Source: Ichthyophis bannanicus (lineage: Eukaryota; Chordata; Amphibia; Gymnophiona; Ichthyophiidae). Taken from it: a stretch of 64,000 nucleotides of DNA. This document shows positions 53,384-63,230 of the stretch, piece by piece; position 1 is the stretch's first letter; every line of letters starts with the position of its first letter. The stretch is from assembly GCA_033557465.1 (NCBI GenBank), contig CM066041.1:160245532-160309531 (forward strand). Reading direction: 5' to 3'. Under the pieces are notes generated by a model. It worked only from the letters and a program-made list of their open reading frames with translations, was not told the DNA's origin and searched no databases. Both the position numbers and the translations under genes were made by a program.

Positions 53384-55004
53384 CTAGGGGGTGGAGTCAA
53401 GATGTGGGCATTCATTCTTCCAATGTCCTTCTTCTCTGCAATGGGCGCATTGGTTCGCACCCAGTGGGGGCCAGCTACTTCCACGGCCCCTTCCACGTCC
53501 TCTGCTGCTTCGGTTAGGAAAACCTCCTCCACGTCGTTCGACTAAAGCAGTAGCAAGAAGATCCGCTTTCTTCTTCATCTTCCGTTCACTTTCTCTGCAA
53601 CGCTCATTTTCACGATTCACAAACACTTTCTGAGCAACTTCCATTAACTGTGCTGTATTCATGCCCGCAAATCCATCCATTTTCTGTAATTTTCGTTTTA
53701 TATCTCCCTGGGACTGACTGACAAAGGCTGCGTTTACCATATGCAAATTCTCCTGGGCTGCTGGATCGTATGGGGTATATAATCTATAGGCTTCAGACAA
53801 TCGCTCATGAAAGGCCGCTGGGCTCTCATCCGGACCCTGGATAACTTCTGATACTTTTCCGATATTCATAGCCTTCTGGCCTCCCCTCCTCAGGCCCTGC
53901 AACAAGGCCTGGCGAAATCGAGTTAGGGCCGCCACCCCCCTTTGATCATTCGGATCCCATCTGGTATCCTCATTTGGGAAAGCTGCAGCGGCTGCTTGCG
54001 GAAGATTCAGATCTGCTCCACCTACAGGGTTCTCTTCTAGCCAGCGGATAGCCGCTTGCATGATCCGCGCTCGCTCCTCAGTAGTAAAGAGAGTGGACAG
54101 GAGCTGGCGGCAATCAGACCAGGTAGGCTGATGAGTTTGCATTATACTAGACATTAAATTGTGTCAATTCTTGGGGCTTTGCAGTATAGGATGCATAATG
54201 CGTTTTCCAGTTCAGTAAATCAGTAGTAGAAAAGGGTACATAAATTAGACTGGCTGGTCCTGGCGCCATCTGGCCCTGCTCATTCAGGATAGGTAAACCA
54301 GGTACCTGACGCAATGGCATTAAGTGTCCCTCTTTCTTCTTCTTCTTTGGAGTTGCACTCCTTAAATCATATGGTTGCCGGGTATAGGCGTCCTCAACAG
54401 GTGACCCTGAACTGGCAGGAGAGTCTCCGCTCTCGGTATCATCAGGGAACGCTTGTCCTCCTGATGCACTCGGGCCAGACTCGGGGCTATCAATCGGGGG
54501 AGGGGACTCTCTTTGCCGTTGCGGTGGTAGTCGCTGGGCTTCTGCATCAGGCTCGGCCAGGAGTGCCGGAGCCGTAGGGACTAGCCTATATGGATACTGA
54601 GGTAGACGAGTCAGGATATCTGGGGACTTGGGGGCAGAATACACAGGTGACTTCCCTTCCCCAAACGTCCGGGTCCCCCTTGTGGTTGCTACTAATATTC
54701 TACACTGTTCCTCATAGCAACGCCTTATCCAAGGGGGCTGTTTCTCACAAATACTTAACCAGGAATCTATGTACGGGAACTGATCAGGGAACATTTTTCA
54801 TACAATCTGATGGACACGGGAAACTATGCTAATATCAAAGGTGCCCTCACGGGGCCATGAAGTGACTAGTACAGGCCACTCCCTTTCACAGAGCATTCCT
54901 AATCGGGACAGAGACATCTTAATCCCGTAGTCTCTGGTAAATCCCTTGCTGAAATTCTTGATCATACAGTCCAACGGAGTTTGCGTGGACTCCATCCCTC
55001 CCAT
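53384..55004 (-). pseudogene. Provirus 1 gag, with a stop and frameshifts
   Basis: It starts at the ATG at 55002-55004, where Gly follows Met as needed for myristoylation of matrix. The matrix part ends at an in-frame TGA (54798-54800). The same frame resumes as a Pro-rich linker and the start of capsid ('PFSTTDLLNWK'). Capsid continues in another frame after a 1-nt shift near 54147-54154 ('THQPTWSDCRQLLSTL', 'PAAFHERLSEAYRLYTPYDP'), with the major-homology-type region. The nucleocapsid has one zinc knuckle, CAHCREEGHWKNEC (53408-53449). A further shift near the C-run at 53385-53400 separates this from the frame that meets the TAG before protease. Family role: particle assembly and RNA packaging. 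Not functional as it stands. Confidence 0.88.
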
Positions 55005-55655
55005 AATTATAATGACGTACACGACAACAGACAGTAAGGGCGGGTAGTATGGCTGCAGGTAAGGGGTCCGTGCAGCCCAAAGAACAATAAGGGAGACAAA
55101 CACCGAACACCACTTCCCCCTTTTTGTGACCTGGGTGCGGTCGTCCGGCCAGGAACTGCGTTACTCAGGAGTCCGCTCTCGCTTGGTCTGCCATTCCAGA
55201 CCTCTCATTCACACACAGACAAGCATGCTAGCAACGTTTTCCCAAATTCCCAAGGCCTTACTGACTAACCATACCAAAGGGTCGGTGGCTTCTGCTCTGC
55301 TAACCCTTATGCGAAGCGTACTAGGACCGCCCTTGAGAGGTGATCAAGCTGTCTTTTACCATACCAAATTCCCAAAGCTGACTATCTGAGTAGCAAAGAA
55401 AACTTCTACTCACCGGATCCGGTTCCCGATACCAAACCAGTACATGGGTTGCATCCTGGACTCCCCTCGGGTTCGGAGGTGTTGGCCGGCCGGACCCAGT
55501 AGTCCACCGAGACAAGGCGGAACCCTCTCCAATGCAAGAGGACTGGTGGCGCCTGAGGTTTCCCCTGCGGTCGGACAGACACGGTTCCAACCGGGCCAAA
55601 CCTGGAGGCGAAAGTACGTGGAATATTCACTTGAATACCATCCACTACTCGCACA
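55005..55655 (-). other. Provirus 1 leader between primer binding site and gag
   Basis: 650 bp without an identified gene. This is where the packaging signal and the splice donor for env would lie, but I cannot place either with confidence. Confidence 0.5.
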
Positions 55656-55673
55656 TTCCCGGCCAACACACCA
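55656..55673 (-). promoter_or_regulatory. Primer binding site, tRNA-Gly type
   Basis: The minus strand reads TGGTGTGTTGGCCGGGAA, which matches the 3' end of vertebrate tRNA-Gly(UCC) at 17 of 18 positions (a C-to-T in a former CpG). Six bases separate it from the LTR, slightly more than usual. Confidence 0.8.
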
Positions 55674-55679
55674 GGAATA

Positions 55680-56227
55680 TGTAGCAGCGACGTGCACGCA
55701 ATGAATAAAACCAGGAGTCAATTGCAGGGTCCAAGCCAATTTATTGTGCACAAGGCTCAGACAGAAAAGCATCCAAAAAGGACTGAGCAAAGTTATACAG
55801 GAACAAATTCATTATATACATTTCTTTCAGTTTGATACATGCAAACTTTCTATTGGTCCCAACGCCCCTTGCGCCTGTCCAATCGGGGATCCTCTCTGGG
55901 CCTAGCATCCTGTTCCCCTTTCTCAGGCTATTCTAACAAAGACACAGTTTTTAGACATAAATACATTTCTACTACAAGGTCATTTCTAGCTCAGAGAATG
56001 TGAGAATGCAGAACACTGGAACATATCTATCATCAGCATAAAATAATTTAATAAAGGATTCATGAAGGATTCATACAAACTTATCAAAAGCAGTTTAAGC
56101 AATTTCTCAGATCTTCACTGACTTTGGTCTTTCTCAGCACTACTAGTCTCAGGTGGGGGTGGGGACTCAGGCCTAGCTGACAGGCCTCTCATACATTTAC
56201 AGGCTATTATAGGCATAGCCTGCCACA
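55680..56227 (-). repeat. 5' LTR of provirus 1 (548 bp)
   Basis: Same ends and signals as the 3' LTR. By hand alignment it differs by about 19 substitutions plus a few 1-nt indels, with one cluster near 55910 (GCATCCTGTTCCCC versus GCACCCACCTCCCC). Confidence 0.92.
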
Positions 56228-56410
56228 GTAACAGAGAATGTGATATGAATAAACTCCCTTAAGAAACTCTTCTTTTCATTTACGTAGATGGCTCAGTTGA
56301 AAGCAGCTGCTTTCCTTTTACAAGAGACATACCTGTGGTGTGAACAAGTTAATTGGCTAACTAATTCGAATTGTCTACTATCCGATTGTCATAGAAAGCA
56401 GAAAGGCAGG
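56228..56410 (+). repeat. Host repeat flanking provirus 1 (right part)
   Basis: It continues 46745-46781 across the provirus. The same sequence, uninterrupted, is at 57549-57762 (blocks AATAAACTCCCTTAA, GTGAACAAGTTAATTGGCTA, AGAAAGCAGAAAGGCAG). Confidence 0.8.
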
Positions 56411-57045
56411 AGATGGCGTACTTCCGTCTCGTAAAATGTTGCGTTGCCCGCCGTAAGCCTAAAGAACGTGCGAGTAGCACGCACGTTGTTCTCGTCTGCT
56501 GTTCGACTTTGGGTTGGGTTACGTGCCAGCAGCTCACAGGACATGGGCGGAGCTATTGCAGAAGGAGGGCAGCGATGCAGGCGGGACGATTGCAAATGTG
56601 GGCGCGGTTAGCGCGGAAGGGCGTTAGATGTATACAGTGTGGGCGTGGTGTGAGGCTCTGTGGTTTGGATCCCGGTTGCAGATCGGCCTTGAGCTCTGTA
56701 GCGATTGAGTTGTGATCGCCACGTGTACGAGGTGGGAACAGAAGGAGCTGAAAATCAGCTTACTTGTAAGTAGCAAATCGAGGATACTTTCTGGGGCGGG
56801 AACAGGGGTCATGCTCCACTTTTTCTTTCACGCCAATAAAACAGTGATTCCGATATTTATTGTTTTTAAGCGCCCTATAAATGTGACTACGAGAGCATAT
56901 GTCAGCATAGTGCAATATCTAAAGTCAGCCCCACACTGATGATGTCATCTGACGGTGCATAGGTGACATGTTAATTCTCCCACGACTCAAAATGACATAG
57001 AAAAGATTTTCTGTGCATATGTTAGCCACACACACCTACAGCCGG
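56411..57045. other. CpG-containing unassigned stretch
   Basis: 56410-56720 is noticeably CpG-rich (ATGGCG, GTGCGAGTAGCACGCACG, GGGCGCGGTTAGCGCGGAAG). It could be the promoter/CpG-island end of an unseen gene or of a repeat. I see no open reading frame with a recognisable domain. Confidence 0.3.
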
Positions 57046-57862
57046 CCCCAGGGCTGATGCAAGACAGTAGACGTCCTAGGCAAAGCTTCAGCTTTACTCT
57101 TTCCCTCCCCCCCTCCGTATTTTGCTAATTCAACTCAACAGATATGCTCAGCCGAACACAGAACTGACAAATTACTGAGTTTCAGGAGTGATATGCCAGT
57201 CCTTTATCTCTGACAATGTCGTTCTGTTACATTAAAGGTAAAATCAGGGACTACAAATGCTATACTGTATTGCAACGCAGATTTAAAACCAGAACTTGCC
57301 AAAAAATCTCACCCATGGAAATGGACAACTTGGCAACTTTGTGAACACCACCCTTCCAACAATTTTCTAAAAATGCATAACTGGATATCATGCTTTTAAA
57401 TATTAAACTCAGCTTTGTATGTATGTGTGTGCCTGTTCTTAGTACTGATAACCTGAAAGAGTCATTAGCACATTCTTTTATGTGGTTGTCCAGAATCTAT
57501 TGTAACAAAGCAGAAAATCACTCTGCTCAACTAAGCATAGGCCAGGTATTAGTTTATGTATATGACTTTATCTTATCACATTGCCTATTGTAACAGAAAA
57601 TGTGATAGGAATAAACTCCCTTAACCTCTTCCTTTTATTTTCGTAGCTGGCCAAGTTGTTTTTACAGGAGACGTACCAGTGGCGTGAACAAGTTAATTGG
57701 CTAACTAATTAGAATTATCTACCATCCGATTGGCATAGAAAGCAGAAAGGCAGAATCTATTGTATGCTTTGAATGCTGCTGTTATTTGCACTGCCCCTCA
57801 CGCCCCAAAAAAGTTGATTCCACAGGTGACTGCCTTGTTTTGCCTAATAGTTCGGCTACCAC
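57046..57862 (+). repeat. hAT-type MITE relative interrupted by other repeats and by provirus 2
   Basis: 57747-57862 follows the right half of the MITE at 39640-39751 (AGAATCTATTGT, GCTTTGAATG, TTTTGCCTAAT) and stops a few bases short of the expected right terminus, where the LTR of provirus 2 begins. 57046-57110 resembles a left half (CGGCCCCAGGGCTG). The middle is unassigned apart from the empty-site repeat. Confidence 0.4.
57549..57762 (+). repeat. Uninterrupted copy of the provirus 1 target repeat
   Basis: 'CATTGCCTATTGTAACAGAAAATGTGATA' spans the position where provirus 1 sits in the other copy; GTAA is at 57590-57593. TATCACATT and AATGTGATA form a small hairpin around the site. Confidence 0.8.
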
Positions 57863-58508
57863 TGTAGCAGCAGAGCGCAAACAATCCAATAATACCAGGA
57901 GTCTGTTCAGAAGGTCCAAATCATTGTGCACAAGACTCAAGCAGAATCACATTCAAAATGGCTGAGCAATGGTTTCTAGCAAAACAACAACTTTTATACC
58001 TTTCTTCTCCATTCTGTACATAGGCAAACTTCTCATTGGTCCCGGTAACCCTTTTACCTCATCTATTGGTCCCGGTACCACTACGTAGTCATCCAATGAG
58101 GACCTTGGTCTGGGCTCAGCACCTGGTTGCCCCCCTTACAGTCCCCATTACAATGGACAGTTCTTAGACTCTTGATACAATTCTCCTCCAAGGTCACTAG
58201 CTGACTAGAACATGTGGGAAAGCAGAGCACTGTAACCCTTCTCTCAGCAGAATTAATTAGTTCACAAAAGTTTTCACACTCTTATCAGCACCAAATAAAG
58301 CTTGTTTTTCTGTCTTTTGTAAGTTTCGATTCTGCTTAGCTATGCTTGGTTATGCTTAGTTAAGTTTCGATTCTATGGAAGCAGCATTCGGGGGGGGGGG
58401 GGGGTTTCACTCCTCTGGGCCTAACCACAGGCTTTACTTACAGGTCAAGCTGCTTAGGCCTGTCTGTTTAGTTCAAGCAGCGTGGATCATAGGCCTTCGC
58501 CTACCACA
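57863..58508 (-). repeat. 3' LTR of provirus 2 (646 bp)
   Basis: Minus strand starts TGTGGTAGGC and ends CTGCTACA. It has a TATAAAAG box (57991-58000) and several CCAAT motifs; ATTGGTCCCGGTA is present twice (58035-58078). The AATAAA found in the provirus 1 LTR is replaced by AATGA-type sequence here (about 57920-57926). A long G-run sits at 58389-58404. Confidence 0.88.
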
Positions 58509-58519
58509 TTCCCCCCTTT
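58509..58519 (-). promoter_or_regulatory. Polypurine tract of provirus 2
   Basis: Minus strand AAAGGGGGGAA lies against the LTR. Confidence 0.9.
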
Positions 58520-58566
58520 GATTAATCTCACCCTATTTTCAATAAGGTGTGAGTTAAATCACTCAA

Positions 58567-60714
58567 TTACACTGGAGTCGGATTACGACCATACATGCTA
58601 GGATTAGGGTGCCATAAGGCCAAAATCTTAGTGGCAGTCTTGCGTTCTACGGTATTTTCGTTAACACTGTTAATAGAGCGCATACAGCATGGGATTATAC
58701 ATGGTAGCAACAGAAACAAGACTACGAATACTAATATTATCATAGCAAAAGTAGTAAGTCCCCCCAGGCCAGAGAAGATAGATTCGAACCAGTTAGGTAT
58801 CGTAAGACCATGCCAGGTCTGTACTGGCACATAAGCTTGTTTTTGCATGTTTTCAGCAATCTCTTCAACTACTTGACCCTTGTCATCTATCTTCAAACAA
58901 CAATTGGTTAGATTCAACTTACCACATACTCCTCCTTCAGCGGCTAATAAGTAATCTAGTGCCAAGCGATTCTGATATATTGCAGTACGCATTTGTGTGC
59001 TTTGTCTAGCTAGAAGTGTAAGTGCTTGGCTAGTCTCATTAGTAATTAGTTCAACCACTGCTTGTAAACGTATGATACGGTTTATCATATACACAGGGGT
59101 CCGGTATCCCCAGGTGCCATCTTGCTCCCAAGTGGCTGGTCCATAATAGGCAATAATTCTCTCAGGTGGCCCATGTTCCCCTTCCCATCTCTCCCATTTG
59201 CCTATCTTCAAAGCTGCTCTTTTCTGTCTCTTGGTATAGACTGGGTAACCTAATTGTTCTCCATGTTCTGTGGGTAACAGGAAGAAAGAAGGTCGGATGG
59301 TTCCCAGGACACATGCCCCTCCCCAGTGAATAGGGAGTCGAGCGTATGCTCGGGTTCCACAGATCCAATACAAGCCAGGTGGGGCTTGCCAGGCATGAGG
59401 CTGGGCAAGGTTAGTCCATAAATCGGCAAGCTCAGGGAATTTCGCTAATGGGTTGGTAGGTTCAGGTTCATTAACTCCTGACCACCAAGACGTCTGTTTT
59501 GTGGTGTCATTATAAAACTTCTGGCTAAGACAGACAAGCTGTCCTACTTTCAAGGTGAACTGGGGTCCAGTCCGAGCATAACACAGACGTCCTACTATTG
59601 GGTGTGCTAATACCCATTCACTGGTGGTCTTATGCAATTCAATATGATTGTAAGCTATTGAGTAATTCAATTCTTGGGCCTCCCAGGGCCACTGATCACC
59701 CATTCTAGTTCCTCCGCAGAAGTAACAGTCTGAAATGTGGAGACTAGATACGACTGCTCCAGCTAACTCTAAGAACAGATTTTGTGAAGGATGGGGAATG
59801 TCAAACTTGTTTACATGCATAGTTTCATAGAAAGTATTATGTATATGATACCGTGATGAACGATGGGCCTGGGTATTCAGTCTTATATATACAGTGGTTC
59901 CGGGATCTGATCCAGTGCCCGCAATACGTAGTCCAAATTTATATCCTTGCTTCCAAGCACTAGGGTTTATTATGTGTAACTCTAATGGGTTACAGGCACC
60001 CTTCTTACATTTTTCTGGATTCTTTAGATAGGGCTTAAGCAGGGCTGCCATTCGATTGTCCCTGGTATTCTCTACCATACCAGTTTTCCATGTAGCATAG
60101 AACACACATTCCCACTTTGGACAATAGTAGTCTTTAACTGGTGCTGTGCTATATTCATTTGCTAAAACTCGTTTACCTGTACATGCCCCCCACCCGGTGG
60201 TTCCTTCTGGACACATATACTTATGATCATAATAATATGCTTTTTCCCAGTTAGCACAATGAGACCGACCATCTCTATTTATAGCATCGCAAGCATCAAA
60301 ATACAAAACAGCACCCTTTGTAGGGTCAGTGAGTGGGGGTGTGGCATTAAGTAAAGCTCCATCTGCATCATCCCATCGTATTTCTAGAGTATAATAGGAT
60401 GGGTTCTGATGTGGGTTAAAACAAACTTTAGTATCTCCCTTAGTACAAACGTTCAGTTCAGTGGTGTTGTATATACACCGGCTCACTGTACCAGTACAGG
60501 TATAGTAAGAATGATAAAGCAGAGTCTGAGTTACTTTCATTCCAGTTCGAGTGGAAGTAATGCAGGCAGTGCATGGGGGTAAAGCAAGAACAAGTTCAAA
60601 TCCCCCCAGGCAGGCAACCAAAACAAAGTAGAAACAAAGATGCATGTTGATTGTAGTCCTTCTGAATCTCCGCTGAAAGATCTTGACCTCGACGTTCACT
60701 GCTTCTTGACGCAA
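58567..60714 (-). CDS. env: Provirus 2 env: full-length open envelope ORF (715 codons)
   Basis: Uninterrupted class I Env, closest in type to ERV3/HERV-R-like envelopes. The likely start is the ATG at 60643-60645 (residue 24 of the open frame), because a signal peptide follows it ('FYFVLVACLGGFELVLA'). SU is Cys-rich and has a CYFC (CxxC) motif at 330-333 in a 'GDQWPWEAQELN' context. The furin-type site is RQKR at 496-499. TM has an immunosuppressive-type region at 580-596, a C-x7-CC motif (597-606), a membrane anchor at about 651-676 and a ~40-residue tail. The sequence after the cleavage site is charged, not the usual hydrophobic fusion peptide, so fusion competence is doubtful. All main covalent-SU-TM motifs are present. 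Pol upstream is wrecked. Whether the ORF is preserved by selection is untested. Confidence 0.9.
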   Translation of the reverse strand: MRQEAVNVEVKIFQRRFRRTTINMHLCFYFVLVACLGGFELVLALPPCTACITSTRTGMKVTQTLLYHSYYTCTGTVSRCIYNTTELNVCTKGDTKVCFNPHQNPSYYTLEIRWDDADGALLNATPPLTDPTKGAVLYFDACDAINRDGRSHCANWEKAYYYDHKYMCPEGTTGWGACTGKRVLANEYSTAPVKDYYCPKWECVFYATWKTGMVENTRDNRMAALLKPYLKNPEKCKKGACNPLELHIINPSAWKQGYKFGLRIAGTGSDPGTTVYIRLNTQAHRSSRYHIHNTFYETMHVNKFDIPHPSQNLFLELAGAVVSSLHISDCYFCGGTRMGDQWPWEAQELNYSIAYNHIELHKTTSEWVLAHPIVGRLCYARTGPQFTLKVGQLVCLSQKFYNDTTKQTSWWSGVNEPEPTNPLAKFPELADLWTNLAQPHAWQAPPGLYWICGTRAYARLPIHWGGACVLGTIRPSFFLLPTEHGEQLGYPVYTKRQKRAALKIGKWERWEGEHGPPERIIAYYGPATWEQDGTWGYRTPVYMINRIIRLQAVVELITNETSQALTLLARQSTQMRTAIYQNRLALDYLLAAEGGVCGKLNLTNCCLKIDDKGQVVEEIAENMQKQAYVPVQTWHGLTIPNWFESIFSGLGGLTTFAMIILVFVVLFLLLPCIIPCCMRSINSVNENTVERKTATKILALWHPNPSMYGRNPTPV

Positions 60715-60729
60715 TGCTGACCCGTTTGC

Positions 60730-60945
60730 TAATGAAGCAATTCAACGGGTGTCAATGTTGATTGAAGATCCTCAAGGTTCTGATGTATGCCAACTTACCA
60801 ACCGCAGTTGGCCTGTAGAAAGTCTGTGGAGGCACAGTTATTCGATGAAGAAAACAAATGTCTTTGCTGTATTGGAAACAGCAATCCTCTTCGAAAGACT
60901 TGTCTGTTGTGCAATACCGTAGTTCTTGGGCGGCCAAGAGAAACT
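60730..60945 (-). other. Short pol-env spacer in provirus 2
   Basis: The 215 bp between the integrase stop and env carry no recognised gene. The corresponding spacer in provirus 1 is 49460-49654, so env does not overlap pol in either copy. Confidence 0.6.
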
Positions 60946-63230
60946 CTAGGCCGCTGGTTGCCGCCTCAGGGTGAGTCGCAAAGGAATATCAGGATGCTGC
61001 ACTGCTGTCCACTGATCTGTCTCTGGAACTGCTGCTGGCTTGACTCTGCTATGATGGATCCAGGATTCGATTTCTGCGACCTTGACAGCTGTTGGTGTGG
61101 ACAGGATAACGGTGTATGGTCCCTTCCAATGAGGTTCCAGCGGTGTCTTCTTCCAATCTTTGATCCACACCGAGGTACCAGGCTTGTAGGGATGCAAGGA
61201 TTCCGTCAAGTTGATGGGTAACTGGTCCTGTATCCACGCAAGAAGAGTCTGCAGAACAGAACTAAGAGCTAGGAGTTCTTGTCTGGTTATTTCTGAACCA
61301 ATTTGTGTCAAACTCCCTTTTACCCCCTGTACTATTGGTGGGGGCCTACCATACATGACTTCAAAGGGAGAAAATCCTGATGATTTCACAGGGGCTGAGC
61401 GTATTCTAAGTAAAGCTATTGGGAGAACTTGGGGCCACTTCAGGTGGGTCTCCTGACATAGCTTAGACAACTGAGATTTTAGAGTGCGGTTCATTCGCTC
61501 AACCTTCCCTGAACTCTGGGGTCTGTATGCAGTGTGTAGCTTCCATTGTATCTGTAGGGCTCTTGCTAATTGCTGGGTAATTTGAGATACAAATGAGGGC
61601 CCATTATCTGACCCTATGACTGCAGGGATTCCAAATCTGGGGATAATTTCCCTCAGTAAAACCTTGGTGACTTCTCTGGCTTTTTCAGTCCTGGTGGGAA
61701 AGGCTTCCACCCACCCAGAGAAGGTACAGACTAGGACTAACAGGTATCGATATCCACTAGCTTTTGGCATTTCGGTAAAGTCTATTTGTAGGTTGTGCAT
61801 AGGGATTACACCACCTGACTGAGCTCGGGGTGGCGGTGTAGGACCCTGTTTGGCATTGTTCTTTGCACAAGTTACACATTGACGAGCTACCGAAGCTGAC
61901 AAGGCTCCCAACACTGAAATGCAAAAATGGGGTCTGAGCGCTTTTTCCATGGCACCTTTTCCATAATGTGTAGCTTGATGAAAGGCCTTTACAAAGGCGG
62001 GTCCCAATGACTCAGGGATCACTATTCGTCCTGGAGGTTGGCTACCCTCTGCTGGTGGCAGCTCAATCCATCCATCCTTCAGTACCCCTTTTCTGTAGTG
62101 CAGTAATAGTCCAACTCCCTTGTGGTGTATCGTGGCGTCCACAAGTTGAGGGGTACTGGAAACAATGCTGCTTGTACTGGTGTTGCTTGTGGTGAAATTT
62201 GGCCTGTCATGGCTGCTTTTCGCGCTGAAGCATCAGCAAATCTGTTTCCTTGGGCAACTTCTCGTTTTCCTGTTTGGTATCCTCGGCAGTGCATAACAGC
62301 CACTTGTGCCGGGGCCCATACTGCATCTAGTAACATTCATATTTCTGGGCCATACTTAATTGATTTGCCTTCAGAGGTAATAAGTCCTCGTTCTTTATAC
62401 AGAGCTCCATGAGCATGTAAAGTTGTGAAAGCGTACTTTGAGTCTGTATATACGTTCAACTGAAGTCTGGCACCTAGTACTAGTGCCCTTGTTAGCGCTA
62501 TCAATTCTGCTTTCTGTGCTGATGTTCCTGAGACAAGAGCTGATGATTCAATGACTTTCTCCCGGGTGACTACTGCATACCCGGCACAGCGTCGTCCATT
62601 GATGATGAGGCTGCTTCCATCCATGAAATAAGTCTGGTCAGGGTTCTCTATGGGTACATCAGTTAGATCAGGTCGACTTGAAAACACAGTGTCCATGACT
62701 TCCATACAGTCATGTTCTGGTGGGTCCTTGCTGATTGGTATCAAGGTGGCTGGGTTGAGAGCATGGCTCACTTCCAGCTGTACTCGGGGATTTTCACATA
62801 GCATACTCTGGTATTTCAGCATTCGAGAATTGGTGAACCAATGATTTCCTTTCTGTTCCATAAGGGCAAGCACAGCGTGTGGTACTGTAACGCGTAGGTT
62901 CTGTCCTAAGGTGAGTTTGTCTGCTTCACTCACTAACAATGCTGTGGCTTGTACACATTCACTCTCTGAGGTGGTAGCTATCAACAAGTCATCCACATAC
63001 TGAAGAAGCACTCTTTTTCCCAGGGGTTACAGGATAACTTGAAAGATCTTGGTTCAGTGCTGCACTGAAAATGGTGGGTGAGTTCTTGAATCCTTGAGGC
63101 AATCGTGTCCAAGTGAGTTGGCCCCGTCTCCCTGAGACAGGGTCCTGCTATTCAAAGGCAAACAACAGTTGGCTAATCGGGGCTAATCATATGCAGAAAA
63201 AGGCATCTTTCAAATCCAGGACAGTAAAGT
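60946..63230 (-). pseudogene. Provirus 2 pol (RT, RNase H, integrase), heavily broken
   Basis: Collinear with provirus 1 pol but with several lesions. A TGA replaces an Arg codon at 63187-63189; a TAG replaces a Trp codon near 63150; a frameshift lies near 63015-63030. An in-frame deletion of about 534 bp (relative to 51659-52192) joins 'ECVQAT' to 'ALLVSEADK', removing the part after the YVDD box. A TGA at 62337-62339 sits in RNase H, and a frameshift near 62095 lies before integrase. The integrase frame (62142-60946) is open and retains the HHCC finger and the D,D,E residues ('IDFTEM', 'GSDNGPSF', 'GKVERMN'). No pol activity could come from this copy. Confidence 0.9.

Larger units (their letters stand above)
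46782..56227 (-). mobile_element. Provirus 1: complete class I (gamma-like) endogenous retrovirus
   Basis: Order on the minus strand: 5' LTR (56227-55680), primer binding site, gag, protease, pol, env, polypurine tract, 3' LTR (47330-46782). A GTAA duplication flanks it (46778-46781 and 56228-56231); 4 bp is usual for gammaretrovirus-like integrases. The two LTRs differ at about 20 positions by hand alignment. Gag, protease and env carry breaks, but the pol frame is open. Confidence 0.93.

Noticed and set aside
56413..56715. 100-codon frame in the CpG-rich stretch
   Set aside because: No recognisable domain; could be promoter or repeat DNA, so listed only as an unassigned CpG-containing region.
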